Below are positions 38,100 through 46,394 of a stretch of 64,000 nucleotides of DNA, in pieces; position 1 is the first letter of the stretch, and each line of letters opens with the position of its first letter. A program made the position numbers and the translations under genes. The notes beneath the pieces are model-generated. The model made no database searches and was not told the origin of the DNA. It worked only from the letters and a program-made list of their open reading frames with translations. The stretch is from Saccharomyces uvarum (Eukaryota; Ascomycota; Saccharomycetes; Saccharomycetales; Saccharomycetaceae): the NCBI GenBank assembly GCA_947243795.1, contig OX365933.1, positions 186,001-250,000 of the forward strand. The letters are read 5' to 3'.

Positions 38100-38471
38100 A
38101 TGATTGCTACACCTATCAGATTAGCTAAGAGTGCGTACGAGCCGATGATCAGGTTCGTCGGCACAAGACACCCTATGGTCAAGCACGCTCCCGAGGCCAT
38201 TGTTCATCCATGTGCTACCAATGGTATGTTACCTGGCAGTAAAGAGTGTATTTCAGTGAGTAAATTCATGGAAAATTATAAACCATTCCGCGTGGTACCA
38301 ATAAACCGGAGTGTTAGCGCTAGCCACGGCGCTACAAAGACTTCTGCGTTCGTAAACAGAGCATTGGGTAAGGATGAGCTTGCATCCATTTTCGAATTAC
38401 CTGCCAGGTTCCAGTACAAGCCCATTGGTGAAAATGAATTGGAATCTATAAATAGCGGGGGAGCATGGTAA
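38100..38471 (+). CDS. YMR31: 2-oxoglutarate dehydrogenase subunit Kgd4/Ymr31
   Basis: Ymr31 (Kgd4) is a small mitochondrial protein first listed as a ribosomal protein and later shown to attach the E3 subunit to the 2-oxoglutarate dehydrogenase complex. The 123-residue product starts MIATPIRLAKSAYEPMI, a mitochondrial-type amphipathic N-terminus. It keeps the conserved core (FVGTRHPMVKHAPEAIVHP) and ends ELESINSGGAW, as in S. cerevisiae. The frame stays open upstream of the ATG to a TTG at 38010, which would add 30 residues. I recall that S. cerevisiae Kgd4 makes a longer isoform from an upstream UUG, so the extension is probably real. It converges on PRE4. Confidence 0.95.
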   Translation: MIATPIRLAKSAYEPMIRFVGTRHPMVKHAPEAIVHPCATNGMLPGSKECISVSKFMENYKPFRVVPINRSVSASHGATKTSAFVNRALGKDELASIFELPARFQYKPIGENELESINSGGAW

Positions 38472-38636
38472 AAGATAAATTTCGTTATACTTAATTTTTT
38501 AAATTTTTTTGTTAATTTGTGGTTACTTTACACATATATATTTATGTAAGTGCGTACGTACGTACGTGAGGAAAAAAAGAGTGGTAATATTATGAGTTGA
38601 AAAAGTGAGTATTAATTGAAGTACTGACGAGTTCTT

Positions 38637-39437
38637 TCAAATTTCTTGAGTACCGTAGCCCTTGATATCCCTAGCGAAATCCCATTTCATATTTTCGACT
38701 TGTAAATTTTTCTTGAAAGTTAAACCTGTCTTCTTATCGATTATAGCCAGGGAGAAACTTCTTGAAGAACGAGCATCTCTATAATAAAGGACTTTCATTG
38801 CATTTACGATGGCTTCTTCGGCAGTTTGTAGAGTTGTCTTGGGGATATCGGATTCTCGGTCAACAATCTTTCTTAATAGTGGGTTAGCCATGTGCGCCCC
38901 AAACCCTGTGGCCAACGTTGGGGAGGAATATGTAACACCCAGTAGGTTAACGTATCTTAGGAATTGATCGCCGTTCGATTCTACACCGGCAACAATGATG
39001 GCGTTCCAAAGTGGGTTCATCTTTGATCTTCGCTGGTACATCACGGTAGCTAGATATTCGAAGACGTGGCTGGGTTCAAGGGCCTCCACAGAATCCGCTA
39101 AAGGATTGTCGTATGCGTTTTCAGTGACCAGGTCTTCTAGTAATTTTTCTATGTGTTGCATATCAGAGATATCACCAGAGATACCCACAATGGTGTTTTC
39201 GCCTACGGGGATAAGTCTTTCCACGCCATTGAACCTTAGAAGGGACCCGTAGGAACCCAAATTGTCTGCTGCAATGATTACCCCATTGTCGTACTTCATC
39301 GATATGACGGAAGTACCTGTTACTATTGGTTGCTGAGTATTGGCCATGGGAGAAGCGCCTGCGTTGGCAATTTGTGTGTTGTAAGCGCCGTAAGTGGCGT
39401 CTGCGGGTCTGCCCCAGCTAAAAGGATCGTGATTCAT
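38637..39437 (-). CDS. PRE4: Proteasome beta-7 subunit Pre4
   Basis: Pre4 is the beta-7 subunit of the 20S core. It has no catalytic threonine activity itself but is needed for the caspase-like site formed with beta-1. The 266-residue product equals the S. cerevisiae length. It begins MNHDPFSWGRPADATYGAYN as a propeptide; processing is expected before TQQPIVTGTS (about residue 34). The beta-subunit core follows (SVISMKYDNGVIIAADNLGS). I start at the ATG at 39437; the frame is open for 63 more codons upstream, but that part lacks similarity and contains the promoter. An Rpn4 PACE box lies about 96 bp upstream. Confidence 0.97.
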   Translation of the reverse strand: MNHDPFSWGRPADATYGAYNTQIANAGASPMANTQQPIVTGTSVISMKYDNGVIIAADNLGSYGSLLRFNGVERLIPVGENTIVGISGDISDMQHIEKLLEDLVTENAYDNPLADSVEALEPSHVFEYLATVMYQRRSKMNPLWNAIIVAGVESNGDQFLRYVNLLGVTYSSPTLATGFGAHMANPLLRKIVDRESDIPKTTLQTAEEAIVNAMKVLYYRDARSSRSFSLAIIDKKTGLTFKKNLQVENMKWDFARDIKGYGTQEI

Positions 39438-39532
39438 CGTGCTAGTTGTGCTTGTCGTGCTGGTATTGGCTGATCTTAGTGTTTTCGGCACGTTTCCCTT
39501 TGTTAGTTGTAGGTTGTTCTGTATGTATTTAA

Positions 39533-39541
39533 GGTGGCAAA
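39533..39541 (+). promoter_or_regulatory. PACE box (Rpn4 site), PRE4
   Basis: GGTGGCAAA, the exact proteasome-associated control element, lies about 96 bp before the PRE4 ATG. Rpn4 uses this site to raise all proteasome genes together. Confidence 0.85.
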
Positions 39542-39725
39542 TCCAAAATTGAATAAATGTGCAAGAAAAGGGCGAACGGGTAACCATTACGCGACCATAA
39601 TAGTAGCAAATAATAATAAGTAGCAATTCTGCAAAAGAGAGAACGAGGGAAGCTTGATTTTCATTTCTTTGTTTATTTATTTGTGTCTATACGCAAAATA
39701 TATATGTGGAGGGAACGTACTGTTA

Positions 39726-41363
39726 CTATTGGACAAGGTATTCGTCTGATTTCAAAGAGGCGATGACATCGTAAGGCAACTCTTGATCGTGGTCAGTGGC
39801 CAAGACGACAGAATCGATGGCCATGCCGGTGAAGCTCTTAGCAGATATATCCCTGCTCGATTCTTGGAATGAAACGGTCATTGGGTACAACGCGTCCTCG
39901 TACGGAGCCTCGATGGAGAATGCTAGCACACCTGCGTCGTTGGCGCCGATTTGGTTGACACTGATAGAGGTCCCTGTTTCTTGGTCCATGTTGATGACTT
40001 CGGCGTCCGTGGCCGTAGAAGACTCTGTATTTATGTCGACTGGTTCTTGAGGGAACAAAGGAATGGTGAAGACCAAATCAGTAAGTTCCAGTTCGGAGAT
40101 ATTTTCGTATTCAATGGTGACATCGAAGCCCTGTTGTGACTCGGAGGGGGAGATCCATGTGGTCAAAGTCAATGGGACCAGAGAATCGTCGTCTGCGGGG
40201 GCAATCTTACGCCATCTGAGAACACCCAGGCTTTGATCGTTGGCGGGAAAGGCCTTGGATTTGTCACGTAGGGAAATCAGTTTACTAGATAAGAACGATT
40301 GTTTGTCTATGTTTGGGTGGGTCTTAAATTGGAAGGATCTATCGCGGACGTCGACGGAATCGGCTAGTTTTAGGTTGGAGTGGGACAGGTCATGGTCGTT
40401 GATCCTTAATTCTAGGACACCTTTCAATTCCGAGGAATGGATGGTGCCGTCCCTGGAGAATTCCGCATTTATTACTTCTTTAATGGAGATCAAGATACCG
40501 TTGTTCTCTGGAGCGTCCTCCTCCGGAGGAGGAGGCGTGGCAGAAGAGGTAGAAGAGATCGCGCTTGGGCGTAGCATGGCGCCAGACCTTCTTCCTGCAC
40601 TACCACCCAACTTCATACCGCCGGTGACCGAAGGTCCTGCATGGTGAGGCGTGGCCATTGGGGAGGCCACTGGAGCCGCAGCAGCAGCAGCGTTGGCGCT
40701 TTGGAGATAAGACTGTTGTGCTGCGGGCGAAGCGTGCGAGTAGTAACTGTTGATGGCGTTTGACGCGTTTGGATCCTTACTGGCCGTGAACCTGCTGGCG
40801 CCGTCGTAGTCGCCATTGCCAGACACAAACCCGTGCTTTCTTTCGTGTTCCTTCCTCGCGATTTCCTTGGCACGACGCTTCCTCTCCTCGGTAGCCTCGA
40901 TCTCTTTGTTCCGCTCAATGATTTCCTGGATTCTCTCCTCGTGCGACTCCATGGATAAGTAGGTCTGCACCTGGGTGAAGGACAAGTTTTCTTTGTACCC
41001 GCCCATGGACACGATCTCGTCGAACGACGACAGGATCTCGAAGGCGTTGTGGAAGATCTCCTGGTCGTGGAAACTGGACAAATAGGAGTTGATCGTTTGC
41101 GAAAACAGGTTCAGCGTAGCCAAGTCCTTGATGATGTTGGACTGGCGGTTCGTAATCAGGATAATGTAGTAGTTGTCGAAGGGCCTGTACACGTATCGGA
41201 CGTGCTTGTCTTCGACGAACGTGTGGTCCGACGAGATCTCGGCCACCAGGTTCTGGAAGTTGGACAACAGCTCCAAGACTCGGTCCTTGGACAGATCCTT
41301 GAATTGTCTCGATAGCAGGGGTTTCCCCTGACGCGTAGTGATAGAAGCAGCCAACACGACCAT
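39726..41363 (-). CDS. RET2: Coatomer delta subunit Ret2
   Basis: Ret2 is the delta-COP subunit of the COPI coat, essential for retrieval of proteins from Golgi to ER. The 545-residue product (S. cerevisiae 546) has an N-terminal longin domain (MVVLAASITTRQGKPLLSRQ, about residues 1-135) and a helical linker with a Lys/Arg/Glu-rich stretch. The variable middle (about 185-280) is Ala/Ser-rich. The C-terminal mu-homology domain runs from about 290 to 545 and starts near ISIKEVINAEFSRDGTIH. The start is the ATG at 41363. It is divergent from RPN12 with a 712-bp gap. Confidence 0.96.
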   Translation of the reverse strand: MVVLAASITTRQGKPLLSRQFKDLSKDRVLELLSNFQNLVAEISSDHTFVEDKHVRYVYRPFDNYYIILITNRQSNIIKDLATLNLFSQTINSYLSSFHDQEIFHNAFEILSSFDEIVSMGGYKENLSFTQVQTYLSMESHEERIQEIIERNKEIEATEERKRRAKEIARKEHERKHGFVSGNGDYDGASRFTASKDPNASNAINSYYSHASPAAQQSYLQSANAAAAAAPVASPMATPHHAGPSVTGGMKLGGSAGRRSGAMLRPSAISSTSSATPPPPEEDAPENNGILISIKEVINAEFSRDGTIHSSELKGVLELRINDHDLSHSNLKLADSVDVRDRSFQFKTHPNIDKQSFLSSKLISLRDKSKAFPANDQSLGVLRWRKIAPADDDSLVPLTLTTWISPSESQQGFDVTIEYENISELELTDLVFTIPLFPQEPVDINTESSTATDAEVINMDQETGTSISVNQIGANDAGVLAFSIEAPYEDALYPMTVSFQESSRDISAKSFTGMAIDSVVLATDHDQELPYDVIASLKSDEYLVQ

Positions 41364-41535
41364 TGTTTGTCTTTTTCTGCGGCAGCTGTGAGCGTTGTGG
41401 AAACGTCTACTCGTGACGCTGCCCTTGCTCTTGAGGTGTCAACAACCACATTTTCTACTTTTCGCTGGCTGTTGCTGGAAAAAAGCACACGCGCAAGGCG
41501 GGGTAACGTGATCCAGAGGCACTACCAAGATCAAT

Positions 41536-41586
41536 AGCAGCGTGGAGCAGCGTGGAGCACGGTGCTCCACGCTGCTCCACGCTGCT
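41536..41586. repeat. Perfect 25-bp inverted repeat, 1-nt centre
   Basis: Left arm 41536-41560 and right arm 41562-41586 are exact reverse complements with a single G between them. Each arm is itself made of a roughly 10-bp repeat (GCTGCTCCAC on the right), which continues one partial unit beyond the right arm to 41590. A transcript or single strand through it could form a near loop-free 25-bp hairpin. Confidence 0.9.
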
Positions 41587-41976
41587 CCACGACATGGGCG
41601 TGCTTGAGGATGGAAACGTTGTGCTCGAGGACTATAAGCAGCAAACGAGGTTCTGCAACCGGAGGCAACAAGAGGAGGAAAAGAAAAAAGCAAGTTCAGA
41701 GGCCCTCCTGGTGTCGCACAGCATCGCGGGCAGCTGTGTATATCTCGTAGCGCATGCCAGTGTACGCATTCATTAGTAAAATAGTTTTGGCATTGGGGGA
41801 ATGGCGCTGAAACTGACACGTCTTTGATGGTGTGATATGCCCTTGGTTTGTTGGATACGTTGCCCTAGCATTCTCGCCTGTTATTATTCTTGCCCTAGCT
41901 AAATATGCACTGTAGCCCTTTCCGTCTTTTTTCAATTTTTCGTCTGCCCTGTGGTCGTTTCTCGGCTAGTAGGTTT

Positions 41977-41985
41977 TTTGCCACC
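41977..41985 (-). promoter_or_regulatory. PACE box (Rpn4 site), RPN12
   Basis: TTTGCCACC is the exact reverse complement of GGTGGCAAA and lies about 92 bp before the RPN12 ATG, the same spacing as at PRE4. It supports co-regulation of the two proteasome genes by Rpn4. Confidence 0.85.
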
Positions 41986-42075
41986 CGTTTGCAATTTGTA
42001 GCTTATAACTATAGAAAAGCTGGTGAATTGGCCAAGGGGACAGTATCACTCACGACCAGCACAAGATCCGCCACA

Positions 42076-42900
42076 ATGCCCTCGTTAGCCGAACTGACCA
42101 AGTCATTGAGCATAGCATTTGAAAACAGCGACTACGCCACGTGCGAGAAGCTGTTGCCCCCTATCAAGATCGAGCTCATCAAGAACAACCTTTTAATACC
42201 GGACCTGTCCATCCAGAACGATATCTACTTGAACGATCTGACGATCACGAAGAAAATCCTGGAAGTAGGCGCGCTCGCCAACATCTACACCTTCGACTTC
42301 GACATCTTCGACAGCTACTTCAACCAATTGAAGCCTTATTACTTCAGCAGCGACCACAAACTGTCCGAATCGGACAAGAAGTCGAAGCTGATAAGCCTGT
42401 ACCTGTTGAACCTGCTGGCCCAGAACAACACGACCAAGTTCCACTCGGAATTGCAGTTTCTAGACAAGCACATCAAGAACTTGGAGGACGACTCGCTCTT
42501 GTCGTACCCGATCAAGCTGGACAGATGGCTCATGGAGGGCTCGTACCAGAAGGCCTGGGACCTTTTGCAGTCCGGGTCGCAGAACATAACGGAATTCGAC
42601 TCTTTCACCGACATTTTGAAATCGGCCATAAGAGACGAAATCGCCAAGAACACCGAGTTGTCGTACGACTTCCTCCCACTATCCAACATAAAGGCCCTGT
42701 TGTTCTTCAACAACGAAAAGGAAACCGAGAAGTTCGCGCTCGAAAGGAACTGGTCCATCACCAACTCGAAGGTCTATTTCAGAAACCAACCAAAGAAAGC
42801 GCTTGACGGAGAGGACGAAATCATGCACGAGGACGGCCAAAAGACAAAGATTATCGAAAGGGCAATGGATTACGCTATCAGTATCGAAAATATTGTGTAA
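42076..42900 (+). CDS. RPN12: 26S proteasome lid subunit Rpn12
   Basis: Rpn12 is a PCI-domain subunit of the 19S regulatory particle lid; its late incorporation completes lid assembly before joining the base. The 274-residue product equals the S. cerevisiae length. It starts MPSLAELTKSLSIAFENSDY, has helical repeats through the first two thirds and a PCI/winged-helix region in the last third. It ends AMDYAISIENIV. I start at the ATG at 42076, downstream of the PACE box; the frame upstream is open but includes promoter sequence. A 3' run of G/C-ending codons is typical of this region. Confidence 0.96.
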   Translation: MPSLAELTKSLSIAFENSDYATCEKLLPPIKIELIKNNLLIPDLSIQNDIYLNDLTITKKILEVGALANIYTFDFDIFDSYFNQLKPYYFSSDHKLSESDKKSKLISLYLLNLLAQNNTTKFHSELQFLDKHIKNLEDDSLLSYPIKLDRWLMEGSYQKAWDLLQSGSQNITEFDSFTDILKSAIRDEIAKNTELSYDFLPLSNIKALLFFNNEKETEKFALERNWSITNSKVYFRNQPKKALDGEDEIMHEDGQKTKIIERAMDYAISIENIV

Positions 42901-43156
42901 TGTACATACTCAACATAGTATAATAAAAATCAACTACACCTACCTTGGCGCTCGCAAGAACACCCATTTTGGGAAGAAGCGGCTCTAATAACAATCTAAC
43001 AATGTTTATAAGCTAGAACTATGCATATTTATGTATATATATTTACATATATCTAGACCACATAAAAAAATATAAAAGGGCATCACTCATAAGAATAGTA
43101 ATAGGAGAGGGAGGAAAAAAACACATTCATACTTCGTTACTTTTTTTTCTTTTTCG

Positions 43157-44614
43157 TTAAGCACCGATAACACCAAGAGACTTACCTTCGGCAATTCTTC
43201 TCTCGGACAAAGCAGCAATAACAGCAGCACCGGCACCGGAACCATCTTCAGCTGGAACAATCTTGATTGGATCGTTGGTGGCATCGCCGGTCCATCCGTA
43301 GATGTCTCTTAGACCCTTGGCGGCAGCGGCTTTGAAACCTGGATACAAGTTGTAAACAGAACCGTCGGCAGCAATGTGGCCGGTCTTGTAACCTCTCTTT
43401 TGGCAGATGGCACCGATACCACACACAGCAAGTCTGGCGGCTCTGGTACCAATCAACTCACAAAGTCTTCTGATCAGCTTACGTTCGGGCAAGGACGTCT
43501 TGATACCAAAGTCCTTTTGGAAAATGTCGTCGGTGTCTTCCAAATTTTCAAATGGATCCTCTTCGATTCTTGCTGGGTACGAAGTGTCCATGATGTATGG
43601 CTTGCTCAACTTGGTTAGATCTTGGCCCTTCAACATCAAGCCCTTCTTGTTCAAGTCCATCAACACCATACGCAGCAATTCACCCAAGTAGTAACCAGAG
43701 GTCATTTTTTCGAACGCTTGTTGGCCCGGTCTTGGAGACTGTTCGTCGACATCGACATCGTACTTGGTTCTTGGCAAGACCAAATGTTCGTTGTCAAAGG
43801 AACCGTATTCACAGTTGATGGCCATTGGGGAGTCCTTTGGAATATCGTCTGCTAGTTTGCCTTCCAATTTTTCAATGTCGGAAACAACATCGTAAAAGGC
43901 ACCGTTGACACCGGTACCGAAAATCACACCCATCTTGGTCTCTGGGTCAGTGTAGTAAGAGGCAACCAAAGTACCGACGGTATCGTTAATCAAAGCGACA
44001 ATTTCGATTGGCAGCTCTCTCTTGGAGATTTCGTTTTGTAGCAATGGAACAACATCGTGACCTTCGACGTTTGGAATGTCGAAACCCTTGGTCCATCTTT
44101 GCAAAATACCTTCGTTGATCTTGTTTTGGGAAGCTGGGTATGAGAATGTGAAACCTAATGGCAAGGTTTCCTTGGTGTTCAGCAGCTCTTGTTCAACCAT
44201 GAAGTCTCTCAAACAGTCAGCAATGAAGGACCATAGTTCTTCTTGGTGCTGTGTGGTTCTCATGTCGTGTGGTAGCTTATACTTGGATTGAGTAGTGTCA
44301 AAAGTGTGCTTACCGCTCAACTTGACCAAGACGACTCTCAAGTTGGTACCACCCAGGTCAATGGCCAAGTAGTCACCAGACTCTTTACCAGTTGGGAATT
44401 CCATGACCCAACCTGGAATCATTGGAATGTTACCACCCTTCTTGGTCAAACCCTTGTTCAATTCAGTAATGAAGTGCTTGACCACCTTTCTCAAAGTTTT
44501 AGAGTCGGCGGTGAACATTTTTTCCAATTCGTCAATTTCATCCATCAATTCCTTAGGCACATCTGCCATGGAACCCTTTCTAGCTTGTGGTTTCTTTGGA
44601 CCTAAATGAACCAT
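43157..44614 (-). CDS. HXK1: Hexokinase 1
   Basis: Hexokinase isoenzyme 1 (PI) phosphorylates glucose and fructose with ATP; in yeast it is induced on non-glucose carbon sources. The 485-residue product has the S. cerevisiae length. The N-terminus MVHLGPKKPQARKGSMADVP contains the RKGS phosphorylation site that controls dimerisation. The ATP-binding DLGGTNLRVVLVKL is near residue 85, the sugar-binding FTFSYPASQNKINEG near 153-167, and a second nucleotide loop GTGVNGAF near 233. The catalytic Asp lies in INDTVGTL near 211. No defect is seen. The upstream region is rich in STRE and Mig1-type sites. Confidence 0.98.
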   Translation of the reverse strand: MVHLGPKKPQARKGSMADVPKELMDEIDELEKMFTADSKTLRKVVKHFITELNKGLTKKGGNIPMIPGWVMEFPTGKESGDYLAIDLGGTNLRVVLVKLSGKHTFDTTQSKYKLPHDMRTTQHQEELWSFIADCLRDFMVEQELLNTKETLPLGFTFSYPASQNKINEGILQRWTKGFDIPNVEGHDVVPLLQNEISKRELPIEIVALINDTVGTLVASYYTDPETKMGVIFGTGVNGAFYDVVSDIEKLEGKLADDIPKDSPMAINCEYGSFDNEHLVLPRTKYDVDVDEQSPRPGQQAFEKMTSGYYLGELLRMVLMDLNKKGLMLKGQDLTKLSKPYIMDTSYPARIEEDPFENLEDTDDIFQKDFGIKTSLPERKLIRRLCELIGTRAARLAVCGIGAICQKRGYKTGHIAADGSVYNLYPGFKAAAAKGLRDIYGWTGDATNDPIKIVPAEDGSGAGAAVIAALSERRIAEGKSLGVIGA

Positions 44615-44903
44615 TTTTTTTTTTTAAGTAAGATTTATTAGAGTTGTCTGGTAGAGAGGTTGTTAAAAAAGAAAGTAAATTCTAACTGAGTGCTTCGAGC
44701 TATAATTGTTTCTTATCGTTCAATAATGGCAAGAAAAAAGAAGGAACAAGATACAGACACAAAAAAAAACGTGCAATTGAAGTATCTATAAGAACAAGTA
44801 CCAGTTGCTTAAATACAAAATATTTTCTTGAAGACAAGAGAGAAAAGGAGAAGGGTGGTGTGTGTGCCCTTGTCCTATTCTTCTCAATAACACCTAAGTT
44901 ACT

Positions 44904-45399
44904 GAAATCCGGGGGTGAAAGAAACTTTTCTAACAGCAATAACCCCTTAAAAAAAAAAAGATCTAGTTCTCAAGTCTTTTTTTTTTTCGTTGGTTTTTGC
45001 AACCAAACTTCTTTTCCTTGGCCGCCCAAACAAGACATTTAGTTATTCTCCCATTGAACGGGAAACGCGTGCGGGAGTTTCTCCGGGGCTGGGATGGTGG
45101 GGCTCAGGGGCAAAGCAGGCTCCACACAATGCGGATAAACAAAGGGGTGCTGGAATTCTTCCTGAAACCCACGCGTCATTGCTGAGTGGAGATCTGGCCA
45201 GGGGCAATTAGCAAGTATTGGCTTAACTATAGGAACTCTTACCCCTTAACGTTTCTACTTTGTCTGTTTGCTTTTCGTTTCTTCCGGTTGTTTACTGCTG
45301 GGCGATTGGTTGTTCCAGAAAAAATTCCGGGGTTAGTGAGATGCGGGGTAGAACGCAAAAATAATAATAAGAAAAGAAACTGGCGGAATAGGCCAGGGG
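44904..45399. promoter_or_regulatory. Cluster of STRE and Mig1-type sites, HXK1 promoter
   Basis: Six stress-response elements (AGGGG or CCCCT) lie at 44943-44947, 45106-45110, 45143-45147, 45200-45204, 45242-45246 and 45395-45399. Two AT-flanked CCGGGG sequences (44904-44915 and 45321-45332) resemble Mig1 sites. Msn2/4 activation and Mig1/Hxk2-mediated glucose repression of HXK1 are established in S. cerevisiae, and the cluster fits this control. Confidence 0.65.
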
Positions 45400-45834
45400 C
45401 AGGACAATATGCAAATGTTTTCTATTTATTGTTGCTGCTTCTGCAGAATATGTTTCGTGGGGAAACGCATAGTTTCTTTACCAATGAGGAAATGTGCAGC
45501 AGTTGACGTGCAAAACCGGATTCTTGGTTGCGTTCAATGACCCAGCTCATCACGCCATTATTTTGCTTGAGTGCTTTTGTTCCTGAAACCAACACTAGGG
45601 AGTGTTTCCAGGGTGCTGCACGATATACAGATGGGGAATTGGCGAAAATAGTGGGAGCCGCGGCGAGCACGGAATAGTGCATCGAAGGAGAACACGCAAG
45701 CCACGCGCAAGGTCTTAACCTCTGTTGATATTTGGAATCAGAATGCTTGAAAATCCGCGGCCTTGCAACGTGCATCTTCTTGTCAGAATTTTCTTCTTTA
45801 AAAATATAATTGCCGATTACTGGATTAGGGAATA

Positions 45835-45845
45835 AAAACATAAAA
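45835..45845 (-). other. Exact ARS consensus; probable ARS609 equivalent
   Basis: On the minus strand this reads TTTTATGTTTT, an 11/11 match to WTTTAYRTTTW, in AT-rich surroundings. It lies about 1.2 kb upstream of HXK1. From memory, ARS609 of S. cerevisiae sits at nearly the same distance on the same side of HXK1. Origin activity is inferred from motif and position. Confidence 0.55.
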
Positions 45846-46394
45846 ATCAACACATCACAGTGTAATATTTCACATATTACAAATCAACATAGGCACGTAG
45901 AAAAAGAAATCAATGAAACTCCACGTACTCGGTCATTTTAGTTTGTTCGATCATATTTTGCCTTTACTATCTCGTCCAGACAGCACTTTGTTTGGACAGA
46001 TAATAATGGATTATCAAATGTACTAAACCAGCAGGAAACCATGGTTTTAGGCCCAATCTTAAATATCTCGACTACCAATAACTATTCCTAAAATTAAGAG
46101 CCTACTTTGAAGTAACATTTTATCTTCGAATGGTTAACAGAGGAGAGGTTCCGTGTATACTGCGTAACGTTTTTTCTTAGAGCCAACGAAAAATGGTTTT
46201 TAAAAGATTGATTACAACTACTTATATAAAGTACTAAAAAAACAGCATATAGTATATAAAAATACGAACATGATGAAGATAAATGAAAGAAAGGTAATGC
46301 AAGGCCTAAAAGGCAAATGTAAAAGAAGACAAAGAAGGAGCAGCTAGGTGATGAACATCCAGCTTTCGAAACAAATAGGTATCATATATTATAA

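Larger units (their letters stand above)
41364..42075. other. RET2-RPN12 divergent promoter region
   Basis: A 712-bp gap with a striking inverted repeat (41536-41586), an Rpn4 site near the RPN12 end, and several small frames that overlap the repeat and have no protein signature. Nothing else is recognisable. Confidence 0.5.
44615..46394. other. HXK1 promoter and origin region
   Basis: A 1.8-kb gap between HXK1 (5' end) and the adhesin gene (3' end), both on the minus strand. It contains stress and glucose-repression elements, a likely replication origin and T-rich stretches. Frames at 44700-45853 show no protein signature. This is where the conserved chromosome core gives way to the variable subtelomeric part. 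Confidence 0.6.

Noticed and set aside
38546-38570. ACGT-type tandem/palindromic run between YMR31 and PRE4
   Set aside because: A short simple repeat in a convergent terminator region; nothing suggests a function beyond microsatellite slippage.
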